A DNA stretch of 42,500 bases from Roseicyclus marinus (GTDB lineage: Bacteria > Pseudomonadota > Alphaproteobacteria > Rhodobacterales > Rhodobacteraceae). The position numbers were made by a program, and so were the translations under genes. The notes beneath the pieces are model-generated. The model searched no databases. It had not been told where the DNA came from and was given only the letters and a program-made list of their open reading frames with translations. Shown one piece after another: positions 17,243-25,984 of the stretch; position 1 is the stretch's first letter; each line of letters starts with the position of its first letter. The stretch is from contig NZ_JASJOF010000003.1 of assembly GCF_030163795.1 (NCBI RefSeq), forward strand, positions 1-42,500, written 5' to 3'.

Positions 17243-17850
17243 GCCGCCCCCATCAGCGCCTCGGCCGTGGCGATATCCTCGGGCGTGTTGACGTTGAAGA
17301 ACGGATCGAAGGGTGCGGCATCGAACACAGCCTGCCCGGCGGCATGGCCGTCGGTCCAGATCACGATCTTTCGCAAACCTCCGCTCAGGGCCGTGCGCAG
17401 GTCGTGGCGCAGGGCAACGGGCCAAAGGCCGAAGGTCGGCTGGCGCTGCACTCGTCCCGTGTCGTCGGGGCTGGCGGCCAGACACAGTCCGGATGGACCT
17501 GCATGTTCCATCAGCCGCGCCACCAGATCCCCGGGGAAAAAGGGCGTGTCGGCGGCGGCGGTCACGATGGCATCGGCACCCTGCGCCGCTGCCCAATCAA
17601 GGCCCGCCAGCACACCGGCCAGTGGGCCCGGATGGTCAGGCAGAGTGTCGGGCAGGATCGGCAGGCCGAACTCCTCCAGCCGCGCGGGATCGCCGTTGGC
17701 ATTGATCGCCATCGCGGCGCATTGCGGGCCGAGCCGGTCGATGACGTGATCGATCAGGCGTCTGCCGCCCACCATGCGCAGCCCCTTGTCGCCGCCGCCC
17801 ATGCGCGTTGCACGCCCACCGGCCAGAATGACGCCAAGCGGTCTGGTCAT
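17239..17850 (-). CDS. mobA: Molybdenum cofactor guanylyltransferase MobA
   Basis: 203 residues. The nucleotide-binding start GVILAGGRATRMGGGDKGLRMVGGRRLIDHV is the MobA signature; AINANGDPARLEEFGLPILPD and TAAADTPFFPGDLVARL carry the metal-binding Asp, and DPFFNVNTPEDIATAE is the family's C-terminal motif. It transfers GMP to molybdopterin to make MGD. It overlaps fdhD upstream (ATGA at 17847-17850) and mobB downstream (17239-17242). Confidence 0.95.
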   Translation of the reverse strand: MTRPLGVILAGGRATRMGGGDKGLRMVGGRRLIDHVIDRLGPQCAAMAINANGDPARLEEFGLPILPDTLPDHPGPLAGVLAGLDWAAAQGADAIVTAAADTPFFPGDLVARLMEHAGPSGLCLAASPDDTGRVQRQPTFGLWPVALRHDLRTALSGGLRKIVIWTDGHAAGQAVFDAAPFDPFFNVNTPEDIATAEALMGAA

Positions 17851-18722
17851 GCGTCATCCTCCGCACTCTTGCGGCGGTGGCGGCGGTCTTCTTCGGGGAT
17901 GGATGCGAGATCTGCATCACGGATCAGGCGGCTTTCGCCGGACAGGCAGACGAAGCGCTGCCCGCGCATCCGGCCAATCAGCGTCAGGCCCAGTTGCTGG
18001 GCGATTTCCACGCCCCAAGCGGTAAATCCCGACCGCGAGGCAAGGATGGGAATCCCCATCATCGCGGTCTTGATCACCATTTCCGATGTCAGACGGCCCG
18101 TGGTGTAAAGGATCTTGTCGGCGGCGGGCACATCATGGTGGCGCATGAAACCCGCGATCTTGTCGACGGCGTTATGACGGCCGACATCCTCCATGTAGAC
18201 AAGCACCTTGTCCTCCTGACACAGAACCGTGCCATGGATCGCGCCCGCGCTGAGGTAAAGCGACGGCAGCGTGTTGATCTGACGCGACAGGGCATAAAGC
18301 CAGCTGGTGCGCAGGGAAGCGGAGGGGAGCGTCACACCCTCCAGCCCCTCCATCATGTCGCCGAAGACGGTGCCGACCGCACAACCCGAGGTGCGGGTTT
18401 TTTTCTTCAGCTTGTCCTCGTAGCTGGTCTGGCGATCGGTTCGCACAACGACCGTCTCGATATCCTCGTCGTAGTCTATGCCGGTCACCGTATCGTCGTC
18501 GCGCAACATGCCTTGATTGCGCAAGAATCCCAGCGCGAGGTATTCCGGGTAATCCCCGATGGTCATCGCCGTGACGATTTCCTGACTGTTGAGGTAGATG
18601 GTCAGCGGCCTTTCCTCGACAACGGGCAGTTCCACCTCGGCACCGGTGTGGTCATGGCCACGCACCGCGCGCGTCAGGCGAGCAGCCGAGGGATCGGGCA
18701 AAAGGGGCAGGTTGGGCAGCAT
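17847..18722 (-). CDS. fdhD: Formate dehydrogenase accessory sulfurtransferase FdhD
   Basis: 291 residues. FdhD moves sulfur from a cysteine desulfurase to the bis-MGD cofactor and is needed for FDH activity. The segments LTIYLNSQEIVTAMTIGDYP, EYLALGFL, MEDVGRHNAVDKIAGF, ILYTTGRLTSEMV and PILASRSGFTAWGVEIAQQ are typical. The sulfur-carrying loop reads TSGCAVGTVFG with one cysteine (C114), where E. coli FdhD has CxxC. The C-terminus is a charged tail. GGAG precedes the ATG. It heads the coupled run fdhD-mobA-mobB-moeA and follows the WD40-cytochrome c gene by 63 bp. Confidence 0.95.
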   Translation of the reverse strand: MLPNLPLLPDPSAARLTRAVRGHDHTGAEVELPVVEERPLTIYLNSQEIVTAMTIGDYPEYLALGFLRNQGMLRDDDTVTGIDYDEDIETVVVRTDRQTSYEDKLKKKTRTSGCAVGTVFGDMMEGLEGVTLPSASLRTSWLYALSRQINTLPSLYLSAGAIHGTVLCQEDKVLVYMEDVGRHNAVDKIAGFMRHHDVPAADKILYTTGRLTSEMVIKTAMMGIPILASRSGFTAWGVEIAQQLGLTLIGRMRGQRFVCLSGESRLIRDADLASIPEEDRRHRRKSAEDDA

Positions 18723-18785
18723 GGATGCTCCGGCGGTTCGGGACGGATCAGGTATATCGCAGCGATGGGTCGGGGCCAGCCCCGA

Positions 18786-20030
18786 TCACCGGCTGGCGCG
18801 GTCGAGAAATTCGACCAGGGCCTGCCGGTCGGCGGGGTCGGCCACCCGTTGATCGGGCATGCGTGATCCCGGGGTGTAGATGTCCGGGCCAACCTCGAAC
18901 AATTCCGCCACGGTTTGCGGTGTCCAGATGATGTCGAGCTCTCGCAGAGCGGGAGAAAAGGCATATCCCGCGACCGAGGCGATGGGCCGGTCGAAAATGC
19001 CATGGAGGCTTGGGCCCGCGCGGGAATGGTCGCCGGGTTCCAGCGAGTGGCAAATGGCACAGGCGCGATAGACAGCGGCGCCGCGGCTGCCGTCATCATG
19101 GTCGGCAAGGGCCGTGGCCTGCGCCCCGCCAAGGCGCGCGCCGGTGCTTGTGTCGTGGCGGCGGATCGCGCCCGATGCGCCACCGGCAAACAAAGTGTCC
19201 CCTGCCAGTGCCAAGGCCCAGACCGGCCCGCCTTCACCCGGAATTTCCGCGCGCACCTGGAGAGTGTCATCCGCCAGAAGCCACACCGCTCCATCGACCG
19301 CGGCGGCGGCGACCGTCCCCGCCGTTGCGGCAACCGCCACAAGCGGGCGCTCGCTCAGGAAGCGTTCGGGCAGGACGAGTCCATCGGCGGAGAACAGGCG
19401 CAGCGCACCTTCGGCAAAGATCACGGCGATCCTGTCCCCGACACGGGCAAGCCCATTGGGCAGATCGGGCAACCCGGTACTGGCCTGCGGCGACAGATCG
19501 GCATCCCAGCGGGTGAAGCGCAGATCGCCACCGACGGTGACCAGATCGCCATTGCCGAGAAAGGCGAGCCCCGACAACCGACCGTCATGGGCCTGCACGC
19601 TTTGCAGGGTCCGTCCCGCAGTATCCATCACGACAAGGCGTCCATCCCAGAACCCCGCCGCGATCAGGGTTTCATCCGGCGACACCGCCAAGGCGGCAAG
19701 CGGCGAGACACCGTGGGCCGTGGCAAAGACCGGTGCGCTGCCTTCGACCGCCGCATCCCAGAGCGCGACGCGCCCATCCTGGCCGCCAGTCAGGTATCGT
19801 CCGCCCGACATAAGCGCCACGGCCGTGACATTGCCGTCGTGGAACCGCACGACATGGCGGGCGCGTGACAGGTCTGGCGCCCACAGGATCGCCCGTCCGT
19901 CGAAGCCGCCCGAGGCGAGCCGGTCGCCATCAGCCGCCAACGCACTGACCGGTCCGGCATGGCCGAAGGGGGATTGCGCCATGGCCGGGCTGGCCAGCGC
20001 AAGCATCAGGACACAGAAAAGGCGCAACAC
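18786..20030 (-). CDS. Periplasmic WD40 beta-propeller fused to class I cytochrome c
   Basis: 414 residues from a GTG at 20030. A Sec signal (MLRLFCVLMLALASPAMAQ) is followed by WD40-like repeats: GHAGPVSALAADGDRLASGG with RAILW, DGNVTAVALMSGGRYLTGG with RVALWD, and further weaker blades up to about residue 305. The C-terminal 90 residues are a cytochrome c domain with haem motif CAICH (324-328), GPSLHGIFDR as in mitochondrial-type class I cytochromes, and an axial Met near 391 (TPGSRMPDQ). It probably carries electrons in the periplasm; the propeller may dock a partner. Its place between the Mrp gene and fdhD ties it to the FDH operon. Confidence 0.85.
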   Translation of the reverse strand: MLRLFCVLMLALASPAMAQSPFGHAGPVSALAADGDRLASGGFDGRAILWAPDLSRARHVVRFHDGNVTAVALMSGGRYLTGGQDGRVALWDAAVEGSAPVFATAHGVSPLAALAVSPDETLIAAGFWDGRLVVMDTAGRTLQSVQAHDGRLSGLAFLGNGDLVTVGGDLRFTRWDADLSPQASTGLPDLPNGLARVGDRIAVIFAEGALRLFSADGLVLPERFLSERPLVAVAATAGTVAAAAVDGAVWLLADDTLQVRAEIPGEGGPVWALALAGDTLFAGGASGAIRRHDTSTGARLGGAQATALADHDDGSRGAAVYRACAICHSLEPGDHSRAGPSLHGIFDRPIASVAGYAFSPALRELDIIWTPQTVAELFEVGPDIYTPGSRMPDQRVADPADRQALVEFLDRASR

Positions 20031-20050
20031 CTTGGGTGCGGCCTCGGGGA

Positions 20051-20206
20051 TCAGTTGGTGAGCAAGTTCGAGCCGGGATCGCCGACGCGGGCACCTTCGG
20101 TGGCGAAGGCCGAGGACGCCGGGGTCTGGTAGCTGTCATTCAGAACAAAGGATGCGCCGGCTGCGATAGCGACGGCAAAGATCACGGAGGCAAGGAACGC
20201 TTTCAT
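20051..20206 (-). CDS. Small (51-residue) anchored or secreted protein of the FDH operon
   Basis: 51 residues, MKAFLASVIFAVAIAAGASF at the start, which is a hydrophobic segment usable as signal or anchor, then a polar tail with GARVGDPGSNLL. AGGAG lies at the right distance before the ATG at 20206, which makes it a credible gene despite its size. It is placed between Mrp (14 bp) and the WD40-cytochrome c gene (20 bp) with no other candidate frame. The name and function are unknown; a small FDH-associated subunit or assembly peptide is possible. Confidence 0.7.
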   Translation of the reverse strand: MKAFLASVIFAVAIAAGASFVLNDSYQTPASSAFATEGARVGDPGSNLLTN

Positions 20207-20220
20207 TATGTGGTCTCCTG

Positions 20221-21351
20221 TCAGGTGCGGATCGGCTGTGCCGCCCGCTTTCCGGGTTCCAGCCCGGCCAGGACGGCACGGGCGATCTGTTGATAAAGTC
20301 GGCCCAGCGGACCATCGGGGTCGCGGGCGGTGATGGGCTGGCCCGCGTCTGATGCGGCGCGCAGGTCCATGGTCAGGGGGATGGCCCCGAGGAAGGGCAC
20401 GGAAAGCCGCGCCGCCTCGGCCTCGGCGCCGCCTTGGCCAAAGATGGCATGGGAGCCGCCGCAATCGGGGCAGATGAAATGGGCCATGTTCTCGACGATG
20501 CCGAGGATCGGCACATCCACCTTGCGGAACATCGAGATGCCCCGCCGTGCGTCGATCAACGACAGGTCCTGCGGGGTCGAGACGATCACGGCCCCGGACA
20601 GGCGGGTGCCCTGTGCCAGCGCCAGTTGCGCGTCGCCGGTTCCGGGCGGCATGTCGACCAGAAGGATATCAAGGGGCCCCCAATCCACATCCGCCATCAT
20701 CTGCGTGATGGCCGACATGACCATGGGTCCGCGCCAGACCATCGCGGCCTCGGCCTCGACGAGCAGGCCCATCGACATCGCCTTGAGGCCATAGGCCTGC
20801 ATCGGCTTGAGTTTGCGACCCGCGGCCTGCGGTTTGCCATGCAGGCCCAGCAGTGTGGGAAGCGACGGGCCGTAAATATCGGCGTCAAGGATGCCGACAG
20901 ACAAGCCCTGCGCCCTTAGGGCGAGCGCGAGGTTCACCGTGGTGGTGGATTTGCCGACGCCGCCCTTGCCGGAAGCGACCGCGATGACATGGCCGACGGC
21001 GGCCAGTGGATCGGGCTTTTCGGCCTTCGATGTGGTCAGGGACGGGGGCGCGGGTCTCGCAGCCTGTGTTTCGCTGGTCAGAACGACGAAGGCGCTGGTC
21101 ACGCCGGGCAGGCGGCGCAATCGGGCCTCTGCCTCATCGCGCAGCGCAGCAAGCGACGCGGCCTCGGCGGGACTGGTGCGGATCGAAAGGTTGACGCGAT
21201 GGCCGTCCACCATGGCACCGGACAGACGGTCCGAGGCGGCAAGCGGGGTGCCATCGGGCAGCGTCAGGCCCTGCAGCGCCTCGATCACCTGGTTGTCGTT
21301 CGTGTCCGACACGGGTTCCGTCCATCGGGTTTGAGGCGCATTCGGCCCCAT
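20221..21351 (-). CDS. apbC: Mrp/ApbC-type P-loop Fe-S cluster carrier ATPase
   Basis: 376 residues. The N-terminal MIP18/DUF59-like domain (residues about 20-100) is followed by the deviant Walker A VIAVASGKGGVGKSTTTVNL, the switch region LDADIYGPSLPTLLG, MPPGTGDAQL and the cluster-binding pair CPDCGG (FICPDCGGSHAIFG). Mrp proteins carry 4Fe-4S clusters to target enzymes. Here the target is plausibly the FDH beta subunit or the cytochrome-bearing partners. The ATG at 21351 has GAAGGA just upstream; a GTG 14 codons on is the alternative. It sits behind the FDH gamma gene by 44 bp. Confidence 0.92.
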   Translation of the reverse strand: MGPNAPQTRWTEPVSDTNDNQVIEALQGLTLPDGTPLAASDRLSGAMVDGHRVNLSIRTSPAEAASLAALRDEAEARLRRLPGVTSAFVVLTSETQAARPAPPSLTTSKAEKPDPLAAVGHVIAVASGKGGVGKSTTTVNLALALRAQGLSVGILDADIYGPSLPTLLGLHGKPQAAGRKLKPMQAYGLKAMSMGLLVEAEAAMVWRGPMVMSAITQMMADVDWGPLDILLVDMPPGTGDAQLALAQGTRLSGAVIVSTPQDLSLIDARRGISMFRKVDVPILGIVENMAHFICPDCGGSHAIFGQGGAEAEAARLSVPFLGAIPLTMDLRAASDAGQPITARDPDGPLGRLYQQIARAVLAGLEPGKRAAQPIRT

Positions 21352-21395
21352 GCGTCCTTCGCACGGGGCCGAACAGCGGTTTCGTCAGGGCGCTA

Positions 21396-22388
21396 TCACT
21401 CGGCCGGGTGCGGGCGCGCCTTCGATCCGGTTTCGCCCTTCACTTCTTCGACCCAGAGCGAGTGATGCTCTTTCGCCCAGTTCTCATCGACCTCGCCCGA
21501 ACCCATGGCATCGAACGCGCCCTCCATCCCGACGGAGCCGATGTAGATGTGCGCGATGATGATGGCAGACAGCGCGGCGGCCGTCAGGGCGTGGATCGTC
21601 TGGTAGAACTGCCAATCGGCAAAGGTCGCGACCTCGTTGGGGAACAGCAGCATCACGCCGGTAAAGGACAGCGCCGCACCACCAAGGACCACCGACCAGA
21701 AGATGATCTTCTGCCCGGCGTTGAACTTCTTGGCCGGGGGGTGAACACCCTTCTTCAGAAGGCCGCCGCCCTGCTTCATCCATTCCAGATCGACCTTGTT
21801 GGGGATGTTGTGGATCACCCAAAGAACCACGATCATGACCAGTGCGACCATGAACGGCCAGGCCAGGAAGTTGTGCGCGATCTTGCCCCAAGCGCTGAGC
21901 GTGCCGAAGGCGCCCTCGCCGATCATGGGCAGCAGCACGGTGCGGCCGATGATGATGTTGAGCCCCGACAGCGCGAGGATGATGAAGGTCGAGGCAAGCG
22001 TCCAATGCGCGAAACGCTCGATCGCGTTGAAGCGCAGGATCTTGCGCCCCGACATCCCGCCGTCGATCCGGATCTTGCCCCTGACGAGGTAGAACAGCGT
22101 CAGAAGGGCGATCATGCCGATCACGGCCCAGATCGAGATCGTGTGGAGCGTATCGCCCTGCATCGCGGCCCAGACGCGGTTTTCCGGTGCGATCAACTGG
22201 CCCGCATGTGCATCGGGAATGCTGATGCGGCCCGTGACATTGCCGCCCGAGCCCAGCGCGTCGAACAAGGCTTCCTCGGTCACGGATTCAGCGGTCGGGT
22301 TGACCTGCGCCATGGCCTGAGGTGCGAACAGGCCCAGCGTCAGGGCAAGCCCCAACGCAACGACCAGACGGTGGATTTGATGTGCCAT
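21396..22388 (-). CDS. Formate dehydrogenase gamma subunit (cytochrome b556-type)
   Basis: 330 residues. A Sec signal (MAHQIHRLVVALGLALTLGLFAPQAMAQ) is followed by a periplasmic segment (about 28-82), then four or five membrane spans, as in FdoI/FdnI-type subunits with an extra N-terminal part. Candidate haem ligands are in ERFAHWTLAST, IHNIPNKVDLEW and TIHALTAAALSAIIIAHIYIG. This subunit anchors the periplasmic FDH and passes electrons to quinone. AAGGGAAAG lies before the ATG at 22388, and it begins 11 bp after the beta gene. No fourth structural subunit is seen. Confidence 0.93.
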   Translation of the reverse strand: MAHQIHRLVVALGLALTLGLFAPQAMAQVNPTAESVTEEALFDALGSGGNVTGRISIPDAHAGQLIAPENRVWAAMQGDTLHTISIWAVIGMIALLTLFYLVRGKIRIDGGMSGRKILRFNAIERFAHWTLASTFIILALSGLNIIIGRTVLLPMIGEGAFGTLSAWGKIAHNFLAWPFMVALVMIVVLWVIHNIPNKVDLEWMKQGGGLLKKGVHPPAKKFNAGQKIIFWSVVLGGAALSFTGVMLLFPNEVATFADWQFYQTIHALTAAALSAIIIAHIYIGSVGMEGAFDAMGSGEVDENWAKEHHSLWVEEVKGETGSKARPHPAE

Positions 22389-22399
22389 CTTCTTTCCCT

Positions 22400-22996
22400 T
22401 CAGACCGTCACGGTTTCGCCATAGGCCGTGCGCCAGCCCCAGGCGCCCGAGCCATAGCCGCGCGTCACGACACGCTCGCGGTAGATTTCCGCGATGATGT
22501 CGCCGTCTCCGGCCAGAAGCGATTTGGTGGAGCACATTTCCGCGCAAAGCGGCAGCTTTCCTTCCGCCAGGCGGTTGGAGCCATACTTGATGTATTCCAC
22601 CTCGCTCATGTCCGGCTCCGGGCCGCCCGAGCAGTACGTGCATTTGTCCATCTTGCCGCGGGTGCCGAAGTTCGCGGTCTGCGGATACTGCGGCGCACCG
22701 AAGGGGCAAGCATAGGAGCAATAGCCACAGCCGATGCAGGTGTCCTTGTTGTGCAGGACCACGGCATCGTCGGTCGTGTAGAAGCAATCGACCGGGCACA
22801 CCGAGGCGCAGGGCGCATCGGTGCAGTGCATGCAGGCCATGGAGACCGAGCGTTCGCCCGGCAGACCATCGTTGATGGTGACCACGCGGCGCCGGTTGAT
22901 GCCCCACGGAACCTCATGCTCGTTCTTGCAGGCGGTGACGCAGGCGTTGCATTCGATGCAGCGGTCGGCGTCGCACAGGAACTTGAGACGTGCCAT
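22400..22996 (-). CDS. Formate dehydrogenase beta subunit, four 4Fe-4S clusters
   Basis: 198 residues. The cysteine pattern is that of FdhB/DmsB-type iron-sulfur subunits: CIECNACVTACKNEH, MACMHCTDAPCASVCPVDC, CIGCGYCSYACPFG and a last set KCTYC with CAEMC. These hold four clusters that wire the alpha subunit to the cytochrome b. There is no signal peptide, so it is exported together with the Tat-signal-bearing alpha subunit, as usual for this enzyme class. It is 15 bp after the alpha gene. Confidence 0.95.
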   Translation of the reverse strand: MARLKFLCDADRCIECNACVTACKNEHEVPWGINRRRVVTINDGLPGERSVSMACMHCTDAPCASVCPVDCFYTTDDAVVLHNKDTCIGCGYCSYACPFGAPQYPQTANFGTRGKMDKCTYCSGGPEPDMSEVEYIKYGSNRLAEGKLPLCAEMCSTKSLLAGDGDIIAEIYRERVVTRGYGSGAWGWRTAYGETVTV

Positions 22997-23011
22997 TTGC
23001 TATATGCTCCT

Positions 23012-25984
23012 TCAGGCCGCGGCGATTTGGCAAAGGGTGACTTTGCCTTCGTGCATCCCGGTGACGGGATCGTAGCCGTAGGTGGTGATGACGTTGACGG
23101 ATTCGCCAAGGACGATGGGGTCGGTCCCCTCGGGGTAGTTGCCCCGCTGGTCTTCGCCCTGGAACCAACCGGCGAAGTGGAAGGGCATGAAGGCCACGCC
23201 CTGCCCGACGCGTTCGGTCACAAGCGCCTTGACGCGCGCCCGCGATCCGCCCTCGGGGCCGGTCACCCAGACCCAACCGCCATCGACGATCCCGCGAGAG
23301 GATGCGTCGGCGGGGTTGATCTCGACGAACATGTCCTGCTGCAATTCCGCAAGCCACGGGTTCGACCGGGTTTCCTCGCCACCGCCCTCGTATTCGACCA
23401 GACGGCCCGAGGTCAGGATGATCGGGAATTGCTCGGCCACCCGGTTCTCGAGGTTGGCGGTCTGCAGCGTCAGACCGATGTTCGGCATACGCTGCTGGCG
23501 GCCATCTTCGCGGGTCGGGTATTCAGCGACCAGATCGGTGCGCGGCGAATAGATCGGCTCGCGGTGAACCGGGATCGGATCGGGCAGGTTCCACGCCACC
23601 GCGCGGGCCTTGCCGTTGCCGAAGGGCACGCAGCCGTGCATCAGCGCGACGCGCTGGATGCCGCCGGACAGGTCGAGCGACCAAGACACCGCCGCCATGG
23701 CTTCGGGGTCGTTGTTGCCGATGCGACGGATGGTGGCCAGTTCCTGCGGCGTCAGGTCCGCATCCCAGCCAAGCTCCTGCAGGACACCGTAGGTGAACTG
23801 GGGATAACCATCCTCGATCTCCGAACCCGCCGGCCAGCTGCCTTCGGCAAGGAGCGTTTCGCCGTCGCGGTCCAGACCGAAGCGCGGACGGAAGGCACCG
23901 CCGCCCTCCATCGGGGGCAGGTTCGTGTTGTAGAGGATATGCGTCCCGGGGTGCCGCAATTCGGGCGTACCCCAGCACGGCCACGGCAGGCCGTAGAAAT
24001 CGCCGCGGATTTCCTCGGGTGCGTCCGGCAGGGCGCGCAGCGTGATCAGGTCGAAGTGTTCCTGGTTCGCCATATGCGCCTTGAGCCGCTCGGGGCTCTG
24101 GCCGGTGTAGCCGGTCGACCAGCCACCCCGGTTGATCTCGCGCAGCACGGATTCCGGCGTGGGCTCCATGCCGAACTTGCCCTGCACCATCTCGTAGTTC
24201 TTGAACATCTCATCCGCGAAACCGAGACGCTGTGCGAGACCGTAGATCACCGCGTAATCGTTGTCGGATTCGAAGATCGGGTCGACCACCTTCTCGCCCC
24301 ACTGCACCGAGCGGTTCGACGCCGTGCGCGAGCCCGAGCATTCGAACTGCGTGCAGATCGGCAGCAGGTAGGTGTTGTCCGTCCGCGAATGCAGCGCCGC
24401 GAAGGTCGTCGGGTGCGGGTCGGCCACGACCAGCAGGTCAAGCGCGTCCATGCCGCGCTGTGCGTCCTGCATCCGGGGCACAGTGTTGCCGCCGTGACCG
24501 AAGACGAGCATCGCCTTGATGTTGTCCACCTGGTCGATGTCTTCGGCGTCGATCGTCACCGCGTCGAACCAGCGGGTCGAGGTGATGCCCGCCACTTCCA
24601 TGTTCTGTTCCGGGGTACGGGCGTCACGCCCACCCTTGGCCGGAACGGCGTCGAAGCGGCTCACGAAATATTCGTAGGGCACTTCCCAGACGCGCGACCA
24701 ATGCTTCCATGCGCCCGCGCCGAGGCCGTAGTAGCAAGGCAGGTTGCCCACATCGAGACCGAAGTCGGTTGCGCCCTGCACGTTGCAATGGCCGCGGAAG
24801 ATGTTGGCGCCGTTACCCTCGCCGCCCACGTTGCCGGTGGCCAGCAGCAGGTTGTTGTACATCCGCACGTTGGCGGTGCCGACGGTGTGCTGCGTGCCGC
24901 CCATGCACCAGATGAAGGTCGAGGGGCGTTCCTTGGCGAATTTCTCGGCGGTGCGGCGCAGGGTTTCGCCGTCGATGCCGGTGATCCGCTCGACCACTTC
25001 GGGCGGATAGGCCCGGGTCTCTTCGCGGATCTGGTCCATGCCCCAAACGCGGCTCGCGATGTATTCGCGATCTTCCCAGCCGTTTTCGAAGATGTGCCAG
25101 AGCATCCCGTAGATCACCGCGATGTCGGTGCCGGGACGGAAGCGGACATATTCGGTCGCATGGGCCGCCGTGCGGGTAAACCGCGGGTCGAAGACCATGA
25201 CATTGGCGCGCTGCGTTTCCTTGCCTTCAAGGATGTGCTGCAACGAAACGGGATGCGCCTCGGCCGCGTTTGACCCCATGAAGATGATGGTCTTGGAGTT
25301 GCGGATGTCATTGTAGCTGTTGGTCATGGCGCCGTAGCCCCAGGTGTTCGCAACGCCCGCCACGGTGGTGGAGTGGCAGATGCGGGCCTGGTGGTCGACG
25401 TTGTTGGTGCCCCAGAAGGCCGCAAACTTGCGGAACAGGTAGGCGCCTTCGTTCGAGAATTTGGCGGAGCCCAGCAGGTAGACCGAATCCGCGCCCGAGC
25501 GGCCACGGATTTCGGTCATCTTTTCGCTGATCTCGGTCAGGGCCTGGTCCCAGCTGATGCGCTGCCATTCGCCACCGACCTTTTTCATCGGATACTTGAT
25601 CCGGCGGTCGCCGTGCACCAGCTCGCGCACCGACGCGCCCTTGGCGCAATGGGTGCCGCGGTTGATCGGGCTTTTGTAGGCCGGTTCCTGGCCGACCCAG
25701 ACACCGTTCTGGACCTCGGCCTTCACCGTGCAGCCCACCGAGCAATGGGTGCAGATGTTGGTCCGGATCTCGATCGGCTGGGACATGTCGGTGAAGCCTT
25801 CGGCGGCCTCGACGCGGCGCGTCATGCCTGCGCCCAGCGTGCCGAGTGCGGCCAGCCCCCCGACGGTCAGGCCCGACGCCCGCAGAAAGCTGCGGCGATC
25901 GAGCGGGCGGGCCGAAACGGCTGCCGCCATCTGTGACAGGCGCCCGGTCGACGCGGTGTCACCATTCCTGCGCTTAACGAGCAT
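23012..25984 (-). CDS. fdhA: Formate dehydrogenase alpha (catalytic) subunit, Tat-exported, Cys-type
   Basis: 990 residues. A twin-arginine signal, DRRSFLRASGLTVGG (RR at 30-31), directs folded export. A 4Fe-4S site follows (CTHCSVGC with C78, C81, C85, and a fourth Cys at 113 in GTHCAKGAS). The catalytic pair is C203-H204 in ARICHSTTVAG, so the metal ligand is cysteine and not selenocysteine; there is no in-frame TGA. Downstream, GYGAMTNSYNDIRNS and FMGSNAAEAHP are cofactor-binding segments, and NPADASSRGIVDGGWV is part of the C-terminal MGD domain. It resembles the FdnG/FdoG/W-FDH branch. The start ATG overlaps the stop of the small Tat-signal gene (TGATG). Metal (Mo or W) cannot be decided from sequence. 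Confidence 0.96.
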   Translation of the reverse strand: MLVKRRNGDTASTGRLSQMAAAVSARPLDRRSFLRASGLTVGGLAALGTLGAGMTRRVEAAEGFTDMSQPIEIRTNICTHCSVGCTVKAEVQNGVWVGQEPAYKSPINRGTHCAKGASVRELVHGDRRIKYPMKKVGGEWQRISWDQALTEISEKMTEIRGRSGADSVYLLGSAKFSNEGAYLFRKFAAFWGTNNVDHQARICHSTTVAGVANTWGYGAMTNSYNDIRNSKTIIFMGSNAAEAHPVSLQHILEGKETQRANVMVFDPRFTRTAAHATEYVRFRPGTDIAVIYGMLWHIFENGWEDREYIASRVWGMDQIREETRAYPPEVVERITGIDGETLRRTAEKFAKERPSTFIWCMGGTQHTVGTANVRMYNNLLLATGNVGGEGNGANIFRGHCNVQGATDFGLDVGNLPCYYGLGAGAWKHWSRVWEVPYEYFVSRFDAVPAKGGRDARTPEQNMEVAGITSTRWFDAVTIDAEDIDQVDNIKAMLVFGHGGNTVPRMQDAQRGMDALDLLVVADPHPTTFAALHSRTDNTYLLPICTQFECSGSRTASNRSVQWGEKVVDPIFESDNDYAVIYGLAQRLGFADEMFKNYEMVQGKFGMEPTPESVLREINRGGWSTGYTGQSPERLKAHMANQEHFDLITLRALPDAPEEIRGDFYGLPWPCWGTPELRHPGTHILYNTNLPPMEGGGAFRPRFGLDRDGETLLAEGSWPAGSEIEDGYPQFTYGVLQELGWDADLTPQELATIRRIGNNDPEAMAAVSWSLDLSGGIQRVALMHGCVPFGNGKARAVAWNLPDPIPVHREPIYSPRTDLVAEYPTREDGRQQRMPNIGLTLQTANLENRVAEQFPIILTSGRLVEYEGGGEETRSNPWLAELQQDMFVEINPADASSRGIVDGGWVWVTGPEGGSRARVKALVTERVGQGVAFMPFHFAGWFQGEDQRGNYPEGTDPIVLGESVNVITTYGYDPVTGMHEGKVTLCQIAAA

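Noticed and set aside
22322-25273. 983-residue open frame antisense to the FDH beta and alpha genes
   Set aside because: High GC leaves long antisense frames. Composition is Arg/His/Gly/Val-rich without any domain, while the opposite strand has an unmistakable FDH.
23012-25984. Selenocysteine-type FDH
   Set aside because: The catalytic residue is an ordinary Cys codon (C203); no in-frame TGA at that place and no SECIS-like need.
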